A stretch of 8,743 nt of DNA. Source: Campylobacteraceae bacterium (lineage in GTDB: Bacteria > Campylobacterota > Campylobacteria > Campylobacterales > Sulfurovaceae). Made by a program: the position numbers and the translations under genes. The notes under the pieces were generated by a model that saw nothing but the letters and a program-made list of their open reading frames with translations, had not been told where the DNA came from and did no database searches. Shown here in pieces: positions 1-6,660 of this stretch. The stretch spans positions 1 through 8,743 of the forward strand of contig JALSOO010000179.1 in the NCBI GenBank assembly GCA_026986355.1, given 5' to 3'. How positions within the stretch are numbered: position 1 is the stretch's first letter; each line of letters opens with the position of its first letter.

Positions 1-30
1 TTTTTAGGTTCATGATTTTTAGGTTCATGA
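1..30. repeat. 15-bp tandem repeat, two exact copies
   Basis: The 15-mer TTTTTAGGTTCATGA occurs at 1-15 and again without a gap at 16-30. It lies in frame in the membrane-protein gene on the minus strand and encodes the pentapeptide HEPKN in the linker. It may continue beyond the left edge. In-frame repeats in linkers commonly vary in copy number by slippage; whether this one does is unknown. Confidence 0.9.
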
Positions 31-470
31 TGTGTTACTACTTTTTCTTTTGTTGGTTGATGTTCTCTTAATGCAACTTTGGTTTTAGAACCACTATCTT
101 TTTTGGTAGATGTTTCATCTTTTTTATTATCTTTTGAACTATCACTACTTGTTGTTGTAGATACATTTCTCTCTGTCAATCGTGTTCTATTTGCAAGCAT
201 CGCTCCTGCAAGACCAGCTGTTGCTACACCTGCTGTTGTAGCTATACCATTATCTTTACCATCTTCGGTCTCTATCATTGCAGAATTTGTTGAACTATTT
301 GTCTCACTTAAGCCATCTTCATCAGTATTCAAGATAAGTCTTGTAATAGCAACTGAAATCACTAAAATAATAAATAGTAGTGCTAGTAGTGTCAATATAT
401 TTTTTAGTGGTGTTTTTTTGGAATTATCCAATTCATCTATCTTAATGTCGTGCAAATTTTTATCTGCCAT
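1..470 (-). CDS. Single-pass membrane protein, N-terminal part, probably SPOR-domain protein (partial)
   Basis: Partial gene: the ATG is at 468-470 and the frame stays open for 156 codons to the left edge, so the C-terminus is missing. A GGAG ribosome site lies 6 nt upstream of the ATG. Residues 1-23 are charged and presumably cytoplasmic, residues about 24-46 form one strongly hydrophobic helix (LTLLALLFIILVISVAI), and the rest is a low-complexity Ser/Thr/Lys/Glu-rich linker. A Gly/Ala-rich stretch lies at about 75-93, and a tandem HEPKN repeat at the cut end. This is the layout of a type II membrane protein with an extracytoplasmic linker, as in SPOR-domain proteins that bind septal peptidoglycan. 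The SPOR domain itself is not in the window; that name rests on my recollection that a SPOR protein follows glyA and the DUF1882 gene in Campylobacter. Membrane topology is well supported, the SPOR assignment is inference. Confidence 0.72.
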   Translation of the reverse strand, partial: MADKNLHDIKIDELDNSKKTPLKNILTLLALLFIILVISVAITRLILNTDEDGLSETNSSTNSAMIETEDGKDNGIATTAGVATAGLAGAMLANRTRLTERNVSTTTSSDSSKDNKKDETSTKKDSGSKTKVALREHQPTKEKVVTHHEPKNHEPK

Positions 471-494
471 GTTCATCTCCGTTTTTTTAAACAA

Positions 495-503
495 AGTATA
501 ACA
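495..503 (-). promoter_or_regulatory. Candidate extended -10 promoter of the membrane-protein gene
   Basis: On the minus strand the 60-bp spacer contains TGTTATACT (503 down to 495), an extended -10 with TG one base before a TATACT hexamer. It ends 24 nt before the ATG at 470, which would give a short leader of about 18 nt carrying the GGAG site. No clear -35 is visible, which is usual for sigma-70 promoters in Campylobacterota. Motif match only. Confidence 0.4.
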
Positions 504-530
504 CAAAAAATATAATTTGATGTAAAAAAA

Positions 531-1031
531 TTATATTTTTTTATGTGGAATTGCAATAATATTGTAATTTTGGGGTAAATTCTTGTTTGGAAAGATTTTA
601 TAACTCTTTTTGAGCTTGGTATTTAAAAGAGATTTTATATTTTCAACCTCTTTGTAGGCTATATCAAGAGCAATATTATCTCTAGGTATAAATATCTGTA
701 AGAGCATCTCTTCTTCATCTTGGTATGAAAAATAGAGATTAATATTGAGATTTTTTAGTAGATGTTTTACCAAAGCGTAAAAAGCTCTCCAATCTTCTTG
801 ATAATACTCCAAAACCAAATAGTTTACTCTACTCTTTTCTATCAGAGGTAGAGCTAACTTAATATCGTGGTTTTGGTGTTGCTTTAATAGCATTGGGGTT
901 AGAGGAGTTGTGATTTTTTTATATTTACTATAAAAAACTCTATTGTTAAAGGTTATTTTTTCAACAATAGAGTTTGTATAAATATAGAAATATTTAGACT
1001 CAAACTCTAAATCAAAAATATTAATTTTCAA
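531..1031 (-). CDS. DUF1882-like hypothetical protein
   Basis: 166 residues with no signal peptide or membrane helix, so probably cytosolic. It lies directly behind glyA with 2 bp between the glyA stop and its start, so it is almost certainly co-transcribed and possibly translationally coupled. The start is TTG at 1029-1031; reading upstream in frame reaches a stop (TAA, 1047-1049) with no other start codon, and the next internal Met is about residue 47. The only upstream purine tract is AAGG about 13 nt away inside glyA, so initiation may depend on coupling. Visible features are a Lys/Tyr-rich N-terminal half, an aromatic and acidic stretch around VLEYYQEDWRAFYALVKHLL, and a basic C-terminus. 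By position it matches the small conserved protein after glyA in Campylobacter (Cj0403) and Helicobacter (HP0184), which I recall as DUF1882. Function unknown; I could not align it. Confidence 0.8.
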   Translation of the reverse strand: MKINIFDLEFESKYFYIYTNSIVEKITFNNRVFYSKYKKITTPLTPMLLKQHQNHDIKLALPLIEKSRVNYLVLEYYQEDWRAFYALVKHLLKNLNINLYFSYQDEEEMLLQIFIPRDNIALDIAYKEVENIKSLLNTKLKKSYKIFPNKNLPQNYNIIAIPHKKI

Positions 1032-1033
1032 GG

Positions 1034-2284
1034 CTAGTAGATTGCCTTATCATAGATAACAAAGTTAGATGCTAGTTCTCTCATCTCATCTTTGATTGTT
1101 GCATGAAGTTTAGAATCATCTATATTTTCAAGTACATCAGCTATTTTATTGGCAATAATCTCAAACTCTGCCTCTTTCATTCCACGACTTGTAAGTGCTG
1201 GTGAACCTACACGAATACCAGAGGTTACAAATGGACTTCTAGTCTCTCCAGGGACGGTATTTTTATTAACTGTAATACCTGCATCGCCCAAGGCTCTATC
1301 TGCATCTTTTCCAGAGAAATCTCTATCTAAAAATGAGACAAGTACCAAGTGGTTATCTGTTCCATTACTAACTACGTTAAAGCCTCTTTTTATAAGTACA
1401 TCGGCTAATACTTTTGTATTGGCTTTGACCTGTTTTGCATACTCTTTCCATTCGTTAGATAGGTTATATTTAAATCCAACTGCTTTGGCTGCGATTACAT
1501 GAACAAGTGGTCCACCTTGAAGACCAGGGAAAATAGCCGAATTAATCTTTTTGGCAATATCTTCATCATTGGTCATAATCATACCACCACGAGGTCCTGC
1601 TAGAGTTTTGTGTGTGGTTGTTGTCACTACATCTGCATAAGGGAATGGACTCATATGCTCATCGGCACAGACCAAACCAGCAATATGAGCAATATCAGCA
1701 AATAGAATTGCTCCTACCTCATCAGCTATCTCTCTAAACTTTTTAAAGTCAATCTCACGAGCATAAGCAGAAGCACCACAAACAATAATTTTTGGTTTAA
1801 CTATCTTTGCAATCTCCATCACTTTATCATAGTTGATGTATCCATCAAGTTCAACACCATACGTGAATGATTGGTAGTTTTTACCTGAAAAGCTTGGTTT
1901 ACTTCCATGTGTTAGGTGTCCACCATGGCTCAAATCCATTCCCAAAATTTTGTCATAAGGTTTTAATAACGCTGCATAGACAGCCCCATTAGCTTGGCTT
2001 CCAGAGTGTGGTTGCACATTTGCAAATTTACAGTTAAAGAGTTCACACGCTCTATCAATGGCTAACTGTTCTACAGTATCAGCATTTTCACAACCACCAT
2101 AATAGCGTTTATATGGGTAACCCTCTGCATATTTATTGGTAAATACTGAACCCATAGCCTCCATAACAGCTGGAATGGTAAAATTTTCAGAGGCAATCAT
2201 CTCTAAATGGTCAGTTTGTCTCTCTAACTCTTTGTTAATAGCTTCAAATATCTCGGGGTCAAATGTTTCCATTGAGTAACTCAT
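1034..2284 (-). CDS. glyA: Serine hydroxymethyltransferase
   Basis: Cytosolic PLP enzyme that converts serine and tetrahydrofolate to glycine and 5,10-methylene-tetrahydrofolate, the main source of one-carbon units for purine, thymidylate and methionine synthesis. It has 416 residues, the normal bacterial SHMT length. Landmarks are the N-terminal ASEN motif (31-34), KRYYGG (59-64), the substrate and folate region with PHSGSQAN (92-99), DIAHIAGLV (197-205), and THKTLAGPRGG (224-234), whose Lys226 should form the PLP aldimine. The ATG at 2282-2284 is preceded by AAGGAA at close spacing. It sits 116 bp behind lysS with a REP-like palindrome and a candidate promoter in between, and 2 bp before the DUF1882-like gene. 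The lysS-glyA pair is also conserved in Campylobacter and Helicobacter. No key residue appears missing. Confidence 0.98.
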   Translation of the reverse strand: MSYSMETFDPEIFEAINKELERQTDHLEMIASENFTIPAVMEAMGSVFTNKYAEGYPYKRYYGGCENADTVEQLAIDRACELFNCKFANVQPHSGSQANGAVYAALLKPYDKILGMDLSHGGHLTHGSKPSFSGKNYQSFTYGVELDGYINYDKVMEIAKIVKPKIIVCGASAYAREIDFKKFREIADEVGAILFADIAHIAGLVCADEHMSPFPYADVVTTTTHKTLAGPRGGMIMTNDEDIAKKINSAIFPGLQGGPLVHVIAAKAVGFKYNLSNEWKEYAKQVKANTKVLADVLIKRGFNVVSNGTDNHLVLVSFLDRDFSGKDADRALGDAGITVNKNTVPGETRSPFVTSGIRVGSPALTSRGMKEAEFEIIANKIADVLENIDDSKLHATIKDEMRELASNFVIYDKAIY

Positions 2285-2310
2285 TGGTTTCCTTTTGGTT
2301 TAATTTTGTA

Positions 2311-2319
2311 TTTATATCA
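2311..2319 (-). promoter_or_regulatory. Candidate extended -10 promoter of glyA
   Basis: The minus strand reads TGATATAAA (2319 down to 2311): TG, one base, then TATAAA. It ends 26 nt upstream of the glyA ATG, leaving room for the AAGGAA ribosome site. The preceding bases are extremely AT-rich and other TATA-like hexamers occur nearby, so the exact -10 is uncertain. Confidence 0.33.
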
Positions 2320-2362
2320 AATATAATGTAAAATTATCATGATATTTATATATTATATTTGC

Positions 2363-2387
2363 GTAGGGTGTAGTCACTGACTACACC
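2363..2387 (+). repeat. REP-like palindromic element (GTAG plus hairpin) between lysS and glyA
   Basis: GTAG at 2363-2366 is followed at once by GGTGTAGTCA (2367-2376), one central C, and TGACTACACC (2378-2387), a perfect 10-bp inverted repeat that would fold as a 9-bp stem with a 3-nt loop. It is far more GC-rich than its surroundings. A GTAG tetranucleotide at the foot of an imperfect or perfect hairpin is the known signature of REP elements mobilised by REP-associated Y1 tyrosine transposases (RAYTs). Neither strand has a T-run after the stem, so it is not a canonical intrinsic terminator, though it sits right behind the lysS stop and could stabilise the lysS mRNA end or act as an operator. 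The hairpin is certain; REP identity is inferred from one copy. Confidence 0.6.
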
Positions 2388-2400
2388 ATATTAAAAAATC

Positions 2401-4047
2401 TTATGTTCTCTCCGAAATACGCTTTCTACAAGCATTTCCATCAATACAGAACATACCTTTACCTTTTTTAGCTGATTTTAGTTCATCAGGATTATCATTT
2501 CCACACTTTTTGCATCTCTTTTCATCAGAAACTTCAGGTGCTTTTTGGGCTTCTGGTCGCATAGCAGGGAAGAGTAGTACATCACGGATACTCTGTTGAT
2601 TGGTTAGCATCATTACAAGTCTATCTATTCCAATTCCCTCTCCTGCTGTTGGAGTCATACCATAGCTAAGTGCTTTTACAAAGTCGGTATCCATATGCAT
2701 CGCTTCATCATCGCCTGTTAACTCTTTGGCATCTACTTGGGCTTGAAATCTTTTGTATTGGTCAATAGGGTCATTAAGTTCAGAGAATCCATTTGCCAAC
2801 TCTGCACCTGCTACAAAAAACTCAAAACGTTCAGCTATCTCTGGATTTGCATCACTTCTTCTAGCAAGTGGAGATATATCTATAGGATAATCTATAATAA
2901 AAGTAGGATTAATTAGTTTTGGTTCAACATATTCATCAAATAGTTCAGCTTGAATATAACCAATAGTCCAATTATCATCATATTTTAGATTGTTCTCTTT
3001 TAAAAATGCTAATCCTCTATCTCTATCCTCGGCTATCTCTCGTGGTACACCCCCAATATTGACAATAGAGTCAATCCATGTAACTCGTGCAAATGGTGTA
3101 CTAAAGTCCACTTCATGCTCTCCATAAGGGAGTTTTCTATCTAATTTTAAATTATCAAATAGATAATCAAATAGCTCTTCGGTGAGTTCCATTAGCTCAA
3201 TATAGGTTTTATATGCCCAATAGAACTCTATAACGGTAAATTCTGGGTTATGGGTTGCATCTATTCCCTCATTTCTAAAGTTTTTACCAATCTCAAATAC
3301 AGCTTCCATTCCTCCAGTGATAAGTTGTTTCAAGTAAAGCTCTGGTGCAATTCTAAGAAATCTATCTACGCCTAAAGCGTTGTGATGGGTTGTAAATGGT
3401 TTGGCATTTGCTCCTCCTAAAATAGGGTGCATCATAGGTGTTTCAACTTCTAAGAAACCTTTATCTTCAAAGAAGCGTCTAATGCTAGATACAATATGAG
3501 AACGTAGTTTAAACCTTTTCGTCACTTCTGAATCCATTATCATATCAAGGTAACGCTGTCTATATTTAATCTCTGGGTCTTGAATACCATGAAACTTTTC
3601 AGGAAGAGGAGAGATGGCTTTTGTTATTAAGTTTACCTCTAAACAGTGAAGAGTAAGTTCGCCTGTACCTGTTACAAAAGGATACCCTTTTACCTCTATG
3701 ATATCCCCAACTTCAAAAAGTTTTTTGACAACACTATTATAATAGTTCTCGGGTAGGTCATCACGATTAAAGTATATTTGTACTAATCCATCGCTATCTT
3801 CTATCTTGGCAAATCCTGCTTTTCCCATTATTCGTATAAATTTTAGACGACCTGTAAGACGATACTCTCTACTCTTATCTTGTTTAATCTCCTCTGTATC
3901 TATATCATGTACATAAGCAGACTCATTTAAAAAAGTTGCAGATGGAGTTCCTTTTTGTACTTGATTTGGATAAGGATTTATATCCTTTTCACGTAGTTTT
4001 TCTGTTTTTTTTATTCGTTCTTGAATATATTGATTATTAAATATCAA
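2401..4047 (-). CDS. lysS: Lysyl-tRNA synthetase, class II, with cysteine-rich C-terminal extension
   Basis: Charges tRNA-Lys with lysine in the cytosol. 548 residues: an N-terminal OB-fold anticodon-binding domain (about 60-145) and the class II catalytic core. Motif 1 lies around 199-215 (FLEVETPMMHPILGGANAKPF region), motif 2 is FRNEGIDATHNPEFT (257-271) and motif 3 is GEGIGIDRLVMML (469-481). The core ends normally at LLFPAMRPE (491-499), but about 50 further residues follow, with Cys512, Cys515, Cys534 and Cys540 in C-x2-C-x18-C-x5-C order amid many lysines, which looks like a small zinc ribbon. E. coli LysS (about 505 residues) ends at the core. The start is TTG at 4045-4047, supported by AGGAG 5 nt upstream and by an N-terminus (NNQYIQERI..) typical of the family. 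It lies 61 bp behind fur, a conserved pairing in Campylobacter. Confidence 0.97.
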   Translation of the reverse strand: MIFNNQYIQERIKKTEKLREKDINPYPNQVQKGTPSATFLNESAYVHDIDTEEIKQDKSREYRLTGRLKFIRIMGKAGFAKIEDSDGLVQIYFNRDDLPENYYNSVVKKLFEVGDIIEVKGYPFVTGTGELTLHCLEVNLITKAISPLPEKFHGIQDPEIKYRQRYLDMIMDSEVTKRFKLRSHIVSSIRRFFEDKGFLEVETPMMHPILGGANAKPFTTHHNALGVDRFLRIAPELYLKQLITGGMEAVFEIGKNFRNEGIDATHNPEFTVIEFYWAYKTYIELMELTEELFDYLFDNLKLDRKLPYGEHEVDFSTPFARVTWIDSIVNIGGVPREIAEDRDRGLAFLKENNLKYDDNWTIGYIQAELFDEYVEPKLINPTFIIDYPIDISPLARRSDANPEIAERFEFFVAGAELANGFSELNDPIDQYKRFQAQVDAKELTGDDEAMHMDTDFVKALSYGMTPTAGEGIGIDRLVMMLTNQQSIRDVLLFPAMRPEAQKAPEVSDEKRCKKCGNDNPDELKSAKKGKGMFCIDGNACRKRISERT

Positions 4048-4108
4048 GAGTTCTCCTATGTTGTAATTTTATTGTGCTGTTTTGGGGGATAATTTTTTGT
4101 AGGGGTAT

Positions 4109-4564
4109 CTATTTGGCTTGACAGACAGAACAGACACCCGTTATCTTCATAATGTGTCCAGTCATTTTGAAGTTAAACTTTTTTGCAATCTTCTCTTGTT
4201 GTTTCTCAATAGTTTTATCAAAAAACTCTTCAATCCTACCACATTTTAGGCAGACTAAATGGTCATGATGCTCTTTGAGTCCAAACTCATATTTTTTCCC
4301 TTGTACTCCAAATGAGATGGAACTAACTATATTCGCCTCTTCTAGTAGTGTAAGTGTACGATATACTGTAGCAATGCCAAGCTTAACTTGAGGGTAGCTT
4401 TTTTTGATAAGATTATAGATATCCTCAGGAGTGAAATGTCCATCATCATTATCATATATAATCTGTAGGATTAACTCTCTCTGTTTAGTATATTTTAATT
4501 TTGAAGAGCGTAATAGCTGTTTAAAATCTTCTAAAATCTCTTGATACTCTGTTTCTATCCTCAT
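4109..4564 (-). CDS. fur: Ferric uptake regulator Fur
   Basis: DNA-binding metal-responsive repressor that senses cytosolic Fe2+ and controls iron uptake and storage and oxidative-stress genes. 151 residues, usual Fur length. The N-terminal winged helix includes the region FTPEDIYNLI (44-53) and the recognition helix GIATVYRTL (63-71). The C-terminal dimerisation and metal domain has HHDH (99-102), CLKC (105-108) and a second pair CSVC (145-148); the two CxxC pairs fit a structural Zn site, as in Campylobacter and Helicobacter Fur. PerR and Zur share the fold, but location directly before lysS is the fur position in C. jejuni. The ATG is at 4562-4564; a TAG in frame just upstream excludes a longer start, and the best ribosome site, AAAGGG, is about 12 nt away, which is long. 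It lies 21 bp behind cvpA and probably shares its transcript. No clear Fur box was found before it. Confidence 0.93.
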   Translation of the reverse strand: MRIETEYQEILEDFKQLLRSSKLKYTKQRELILQIIYDNDDGHFTPEDIYNLIKKSYPQVKLGIATVYRTLTLLEEANIVSSISFGVQGKKYEFGLKEHHDHLVCLKCGRIEEFFDKTIEKQQEKIAKKFNFKMTGHIMKITGVCSVCQAK

Positions 4565-4585
4565 AAGCTTATGCTACCCTTTATA

Positions 4586-5164
4586 TTATTTTGATAGGTT
4601 GCTATCTATAGTGCTAATAGTACTATTTGTTGAGTTTGTATCTATTGTGCTACTATTATTTTCTAATACTATTGTTAGATTATTATCACTATCTAAAATA
4701 GTTTTACCAACTTTAAACATTGGTTCAAAGAGTTTACTATTTTGTATATAGTTAGCTAGTTTTTCTTTTAAAAAGGTAGAGTTATTAAATCCAAAAATGA
4801 TGAGTGCCAATATCGAAGCGTAACGAACAACTCCTATTAAATATCCGAAAAATCTACTAATAATACCAATTTCATCTGAACTAAAACCTGTAAAGATAGA
4901 TGATATAATATTAAATATAATCCAAATTATTACAAAAACAGCTACAAAACCGATGACTGTTTGATACTGCACCATTGATTCTGGTAGAATTTCTTGTTTT
5001 ACAATCAAATCTCCTACTATATCATTGATTCGTGCAGCTACAGCAATACCTCCAATAAGTCCTAAAAAGTTAAACAGCTCTTTAGAGAAGCCATTTACTA
5101 ATCCCTTAATGGCAAGAAAAAGAGTGATAGCAATAAGAACTATATCTATAATTTGAAAATCCAT
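4586..5164 (-). CDS. cvpA: CvpA family inner-membrane protein
   Basis: 192 residues with four predicted membrane helices at about 5-23, 30-46, 68-92 and 105-126, including the family-typical N-terminal DIVLIAITLFLAIKGLVNGFSKELF with its Gly-rich turn after the first helix and GYLIGVVRYA at the fourth. The CvpA family is named for colicin V production in E. coli and is linked to envelope homeostasis; its molecular activity is not established. The C-terminal tail (about 155-192) is low-complexity Asn/Ser/Thr-rich and presumably disordered. The ATG is at 5162-5164 with AAGG 8-9 nt upstream, inside a small AT hairpin. It follows pilT by 38 bp with a candidate promoter in the spacer and precedes fur by 21 bp. 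CvpA next to fur and lysS is also seen in Campylobacter. Confidence 0.88.
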   Translation of the reverse strand: MDFQIIDIVLIAITLFLAIKGLVNGFSKELFNFLGLIGGIAVAARINDIVGDLIVKQEILPESMVQYQTVIGFVAVFVIIWIIFNIISSIFTGFSSDEIGIISRFFGYLIGVVRYASILALIIFGFNNSTFLKEKLANYIQNSKLFEPMFKVGKTILDSDNNLTIVLENNSSTIDTNSTNSTISTIDSNLSK

Positions 5165-5172
5165 ATTTTAAA

Positions 5173-5187
5173 CCTTAATTTTTAAGG
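5173..5187 (-). promoter_or_regulatory. Small hairpin covering the cvpA ribosome-binding site
   Basis: The minus strand reads CCTTAA AAA TTAAGG, a perfect 6-bp inverted repeat with a 3-nt loop. Its right arm contains AAGG, the cvpA Shine-Dalgarno, so folding would mask it. The stem has only two G-C pairs and is weak, so this could be a thermosensitive or protein-assisted switch, or chance in AT-rich DNA. Confidence 0.3.
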
Positions 5188-5189
5188 AA

Positions 5190-5195
5190 ATTATA
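5190..5195 (-). promoter_or_regulatory. Candidate -10 promoter of cvpA-fur(-lysS)
   Basis: A perfect TATAAT (5195 down to 5190 on the minus strand) within CGTTATAATTTCC ends 25 nt before the cvpA ATG. T-rich DNA lies upstream, as in Campylobacterota sigma-70 promoters, which lack a strong -35. It lies at the end of the pilT stop region, so cvpA-fur may be transcribed apart from pilT. Confidence 0.42.
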
Positions 5196-5202
5196 ACGAA
5201 AA

Positions 5203-6267
5203 TTATTTAAAATTGATGTTCTTTTTTAACTCCTCTGGTTTATTTGCGTATTGAATAGCATCTTCTCTTGAAATTATCCCTTGCTTTCTTAGCTTTATAA
5301 GGATTTGAGTCTGTGTTTGCATTCCTGTTGTACCTTGACCTAGTTGCATTTGTGAATATATCTGATGTACTTTATCTTCACGAATTAAGTTTGAGATAGC
5401 ATTATTTGGAATCATAATTTCAGGAACAGCAACTCTTCCTCCACCTACTTTAGGTAGTAGTGCTTGAGCAATAACACCTACTAATGATGAGGCTACCATT
5501 GTTCTAATTTGTGCTTGTTCATCTCCTCCAAAAACATCAATAATACGGTTAATAGTTCCTGGTGCAGAGTTGGTATGTAGAGTTCCAAATACCAAGTGAC
5601 CTGTTTCAGCTGCTGTGAGTGCTGCTTCGATAGTCTCTTTGTCTCTCATCTCCCCAATAAATATAATATCAGGGTCTTGACGCATTGCATATTTTAGTGC
5701 TTTGGAGAAACTATTGGTATCGCTACCCAACTCTCTATGTGAAAAGACACACTTTTTATTTTGATGTATAAACTCTACTGGGTCTTCTACTGTTATAATA
5801 TGTTTATGTTCAGTGAGATTTATCTCATTTAGCATGGCTGCTAAGGTAGTTGATTTACCAGAACCTGTAGGTCCTGTAACTAAAATAAGCCCTTTTTCAC
5901 GTTTTATTAATCGCTTATATATCTCTGGAGCATTTAAATCATCAAGAGAGGGTATCTCTGTAGGAATAATACGAAAAGCAGCAGCAATATCTCCAAGAGT
6001 TTTATAGTAGTTTGCTCTAAATCGACCAATTCCAGGCAGAAGAAGAGCGAAATCTAGTTCAAGATGCTCTTCAAATGATTTTTTCTGTTTCTCTGTAAGC
6101 AGTCCGTATGTCATCTCTTCTATATCTTCACCTGTTAAAACAGGTAGATTAACAGCTTTGAGTGTACCATCAATTCTAATTTGAGGTTCGCTTCTACTTA
6201 CAAGGTGTAAATCTGAAGCACCATGAGAGACAACGCTTTGGAGTAGTTTTTTTATATCTATAGCCAT
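5203..6267 (-). CDS. pilT: PilT, type IV pilus retraction ATPase
   Basis: Hexameric cytoplasmic ATPase that depolymerises type IV pili to drive retraction, twitching and DNA uptake. 354 residues, typical for PilT. Visible in order: the N-terminal PAS-like domain with ASDLHL (17-22), Walker A GPTGSGKST (132-140), an Asp-box region around ITVEDPVEF (158-166), Walker B IIFIGEMRD (201-209), the His box HLVFGTLHT (224-232), and AISNLIRED (290-298), the retraction-specific PilT motif whose usual form is AIRNLIRE; here Ser replaces the Arg. That motif favours PilT over PilB or GspE, which have a longer N-terminus and a tetracysteine motif absent here; PilU is not excluded. The ATG is at 6265-6267 with AGGA 8 nt upstream. 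It lies 66 bp behind gatC. No other pilus gene is in the window, so the rest of the machinery must be elsewhere. Confidence 0.94.
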   Translation of the reverse strand: MAIDIKKLLQSVVSHGASDLHLVSRSEPQIRIDGTLKAVNLPVLTGEDIEEMTYGLLTEKQKKSFEEHLELDFALLLPGIGRFRANYYKTLGDIAAAFRIIPTEIPSLDDLNAPEIYKRLIKREKGLILVTGPTGSGKSTTLAAMLNEINLTEHKHIITVEDPVEFIHQNKKCVFSHRELGSDTNSFSKALKYAMRQDPDIIFIGEMRDKETIEAALTAAETGHLVFGTLHTNSAPGTINRIIDVFGGDEQAQIRTMVASSLVGVIAQALLPKVGGGRVAVPEIMIPNNAISNLIREDKVHQIYSQMQLGQGTTGMQTQTQILIKLRKQGIISREDAIQYANKPEELKKNINFK

Positions 6268-6333
6268 AAGGAGTATCCTAATATATAATTATTTTTCAAT
6301 TCCTTATTTTAACATTAATTTATTATATTAATC

Positions 6334-6624
6334 TTATTCTATAATTTTAGGTACAATAAAAAAATCATCTTCTGCATTAGCTGTGTGGGCAAAGATAGAT
6401 TGTGAAATCTCTCTATCTGTAGTTGGGTAATCTTCACGCATTGGTGTACCACCTGATAGAGTAGAGAAGCTAGGAGTTAAATTATCTGTATCTAATTCAG
6501 CTAAATTTTCAACATAAGCAACTATCTCTGTAAGTTGACCTGCTAACTCTTCTCTTTTATCATCTTCTATCTTTAACATAGAGAGTTTCTCCAATTTTGC
6601 TAATAGCGTGTTATCAATAATCAC
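6334..6624 (-). CDS. gatC: Asp-tRNA(Asn)/Glu-tRNA(Gln) amidotransferase subunit C
   Basis: Small subunit of the GatCAB amidotransferase, which turns mischarged Glu-tRNA(Gln) and Asp-tRNA(Asn) into Gln- and Asn-tRNA. GatC wraps around GatA and stabilises the complex. 96 residues, family-typical. It shows the N-terminal helical part LAKLEKLSMLKIEDDKREEL (8-27), then the conserved TPMREDYP (about 60-67) and the C-terminal ending NAEDDFFIVPKIIE. The start is GTG at 6622-6624, supported by AAGGA 5 nt upstream. An out-of-frame ATG overlapping it (AUGUGA) stops at once. gatA and gatB are not adjacent, as is common in Campylobacterota. It is the first gene of the leftward block, with a candidate promoter in the divergent spacer. 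Confidence 0.95.
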   Translation of the reverse strand: MIIDNTLLAKLEKLSMLKIEDDKREELAGQLTEIVAYVENLAELDTDNLTPSFSTLSGGTPMREDYPTTDREISQSIFAHTANAEDDFFIVPKIIE

Positions 6625-6660
6625 ATTTATCCTTTTTATCTCAAAAATTTTATCTATCGC

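Noticed and set aside
79..501. Plus-strand open frame of 140 codons
   Set aside because: It is the antisense of the membrane-protein gene; no ribosome site and a composition that mirrors the real gene.
524..542. A7-TTATA-T7 inverted repeat at the end of the DUF1882-like gene as terminator
   Set aside because: It could pair only through A-U and lies in the stop codon region; no GC stem. Too weak to call a terminator.
1149..1502. Plus-strand open frame inside glyA
   Set aside because: Antisense shadow of the conserved SHMT sequence.
2320..2345. Possible Fur box before glyA (GATAAT-like hexamers)
   Set aside because: One exact GATAAT and partial copies are expected by chance in DNA this AT-rich; no consistent three-hexamer array.
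5813..6007. Plus-strand 64-codon open frame inside pilT
   Set aside because: Antisense shadow over the Walker A region of PilT.
4586..6624. Novel defence or mobile system in the gatC-pilT-cvpA stretch
   Set aside because: All three are recognised housekeeping or pilus families with intact motifs; there are no transposases, integrases, CRISPR repeats or toxin-antitoxin pairs.
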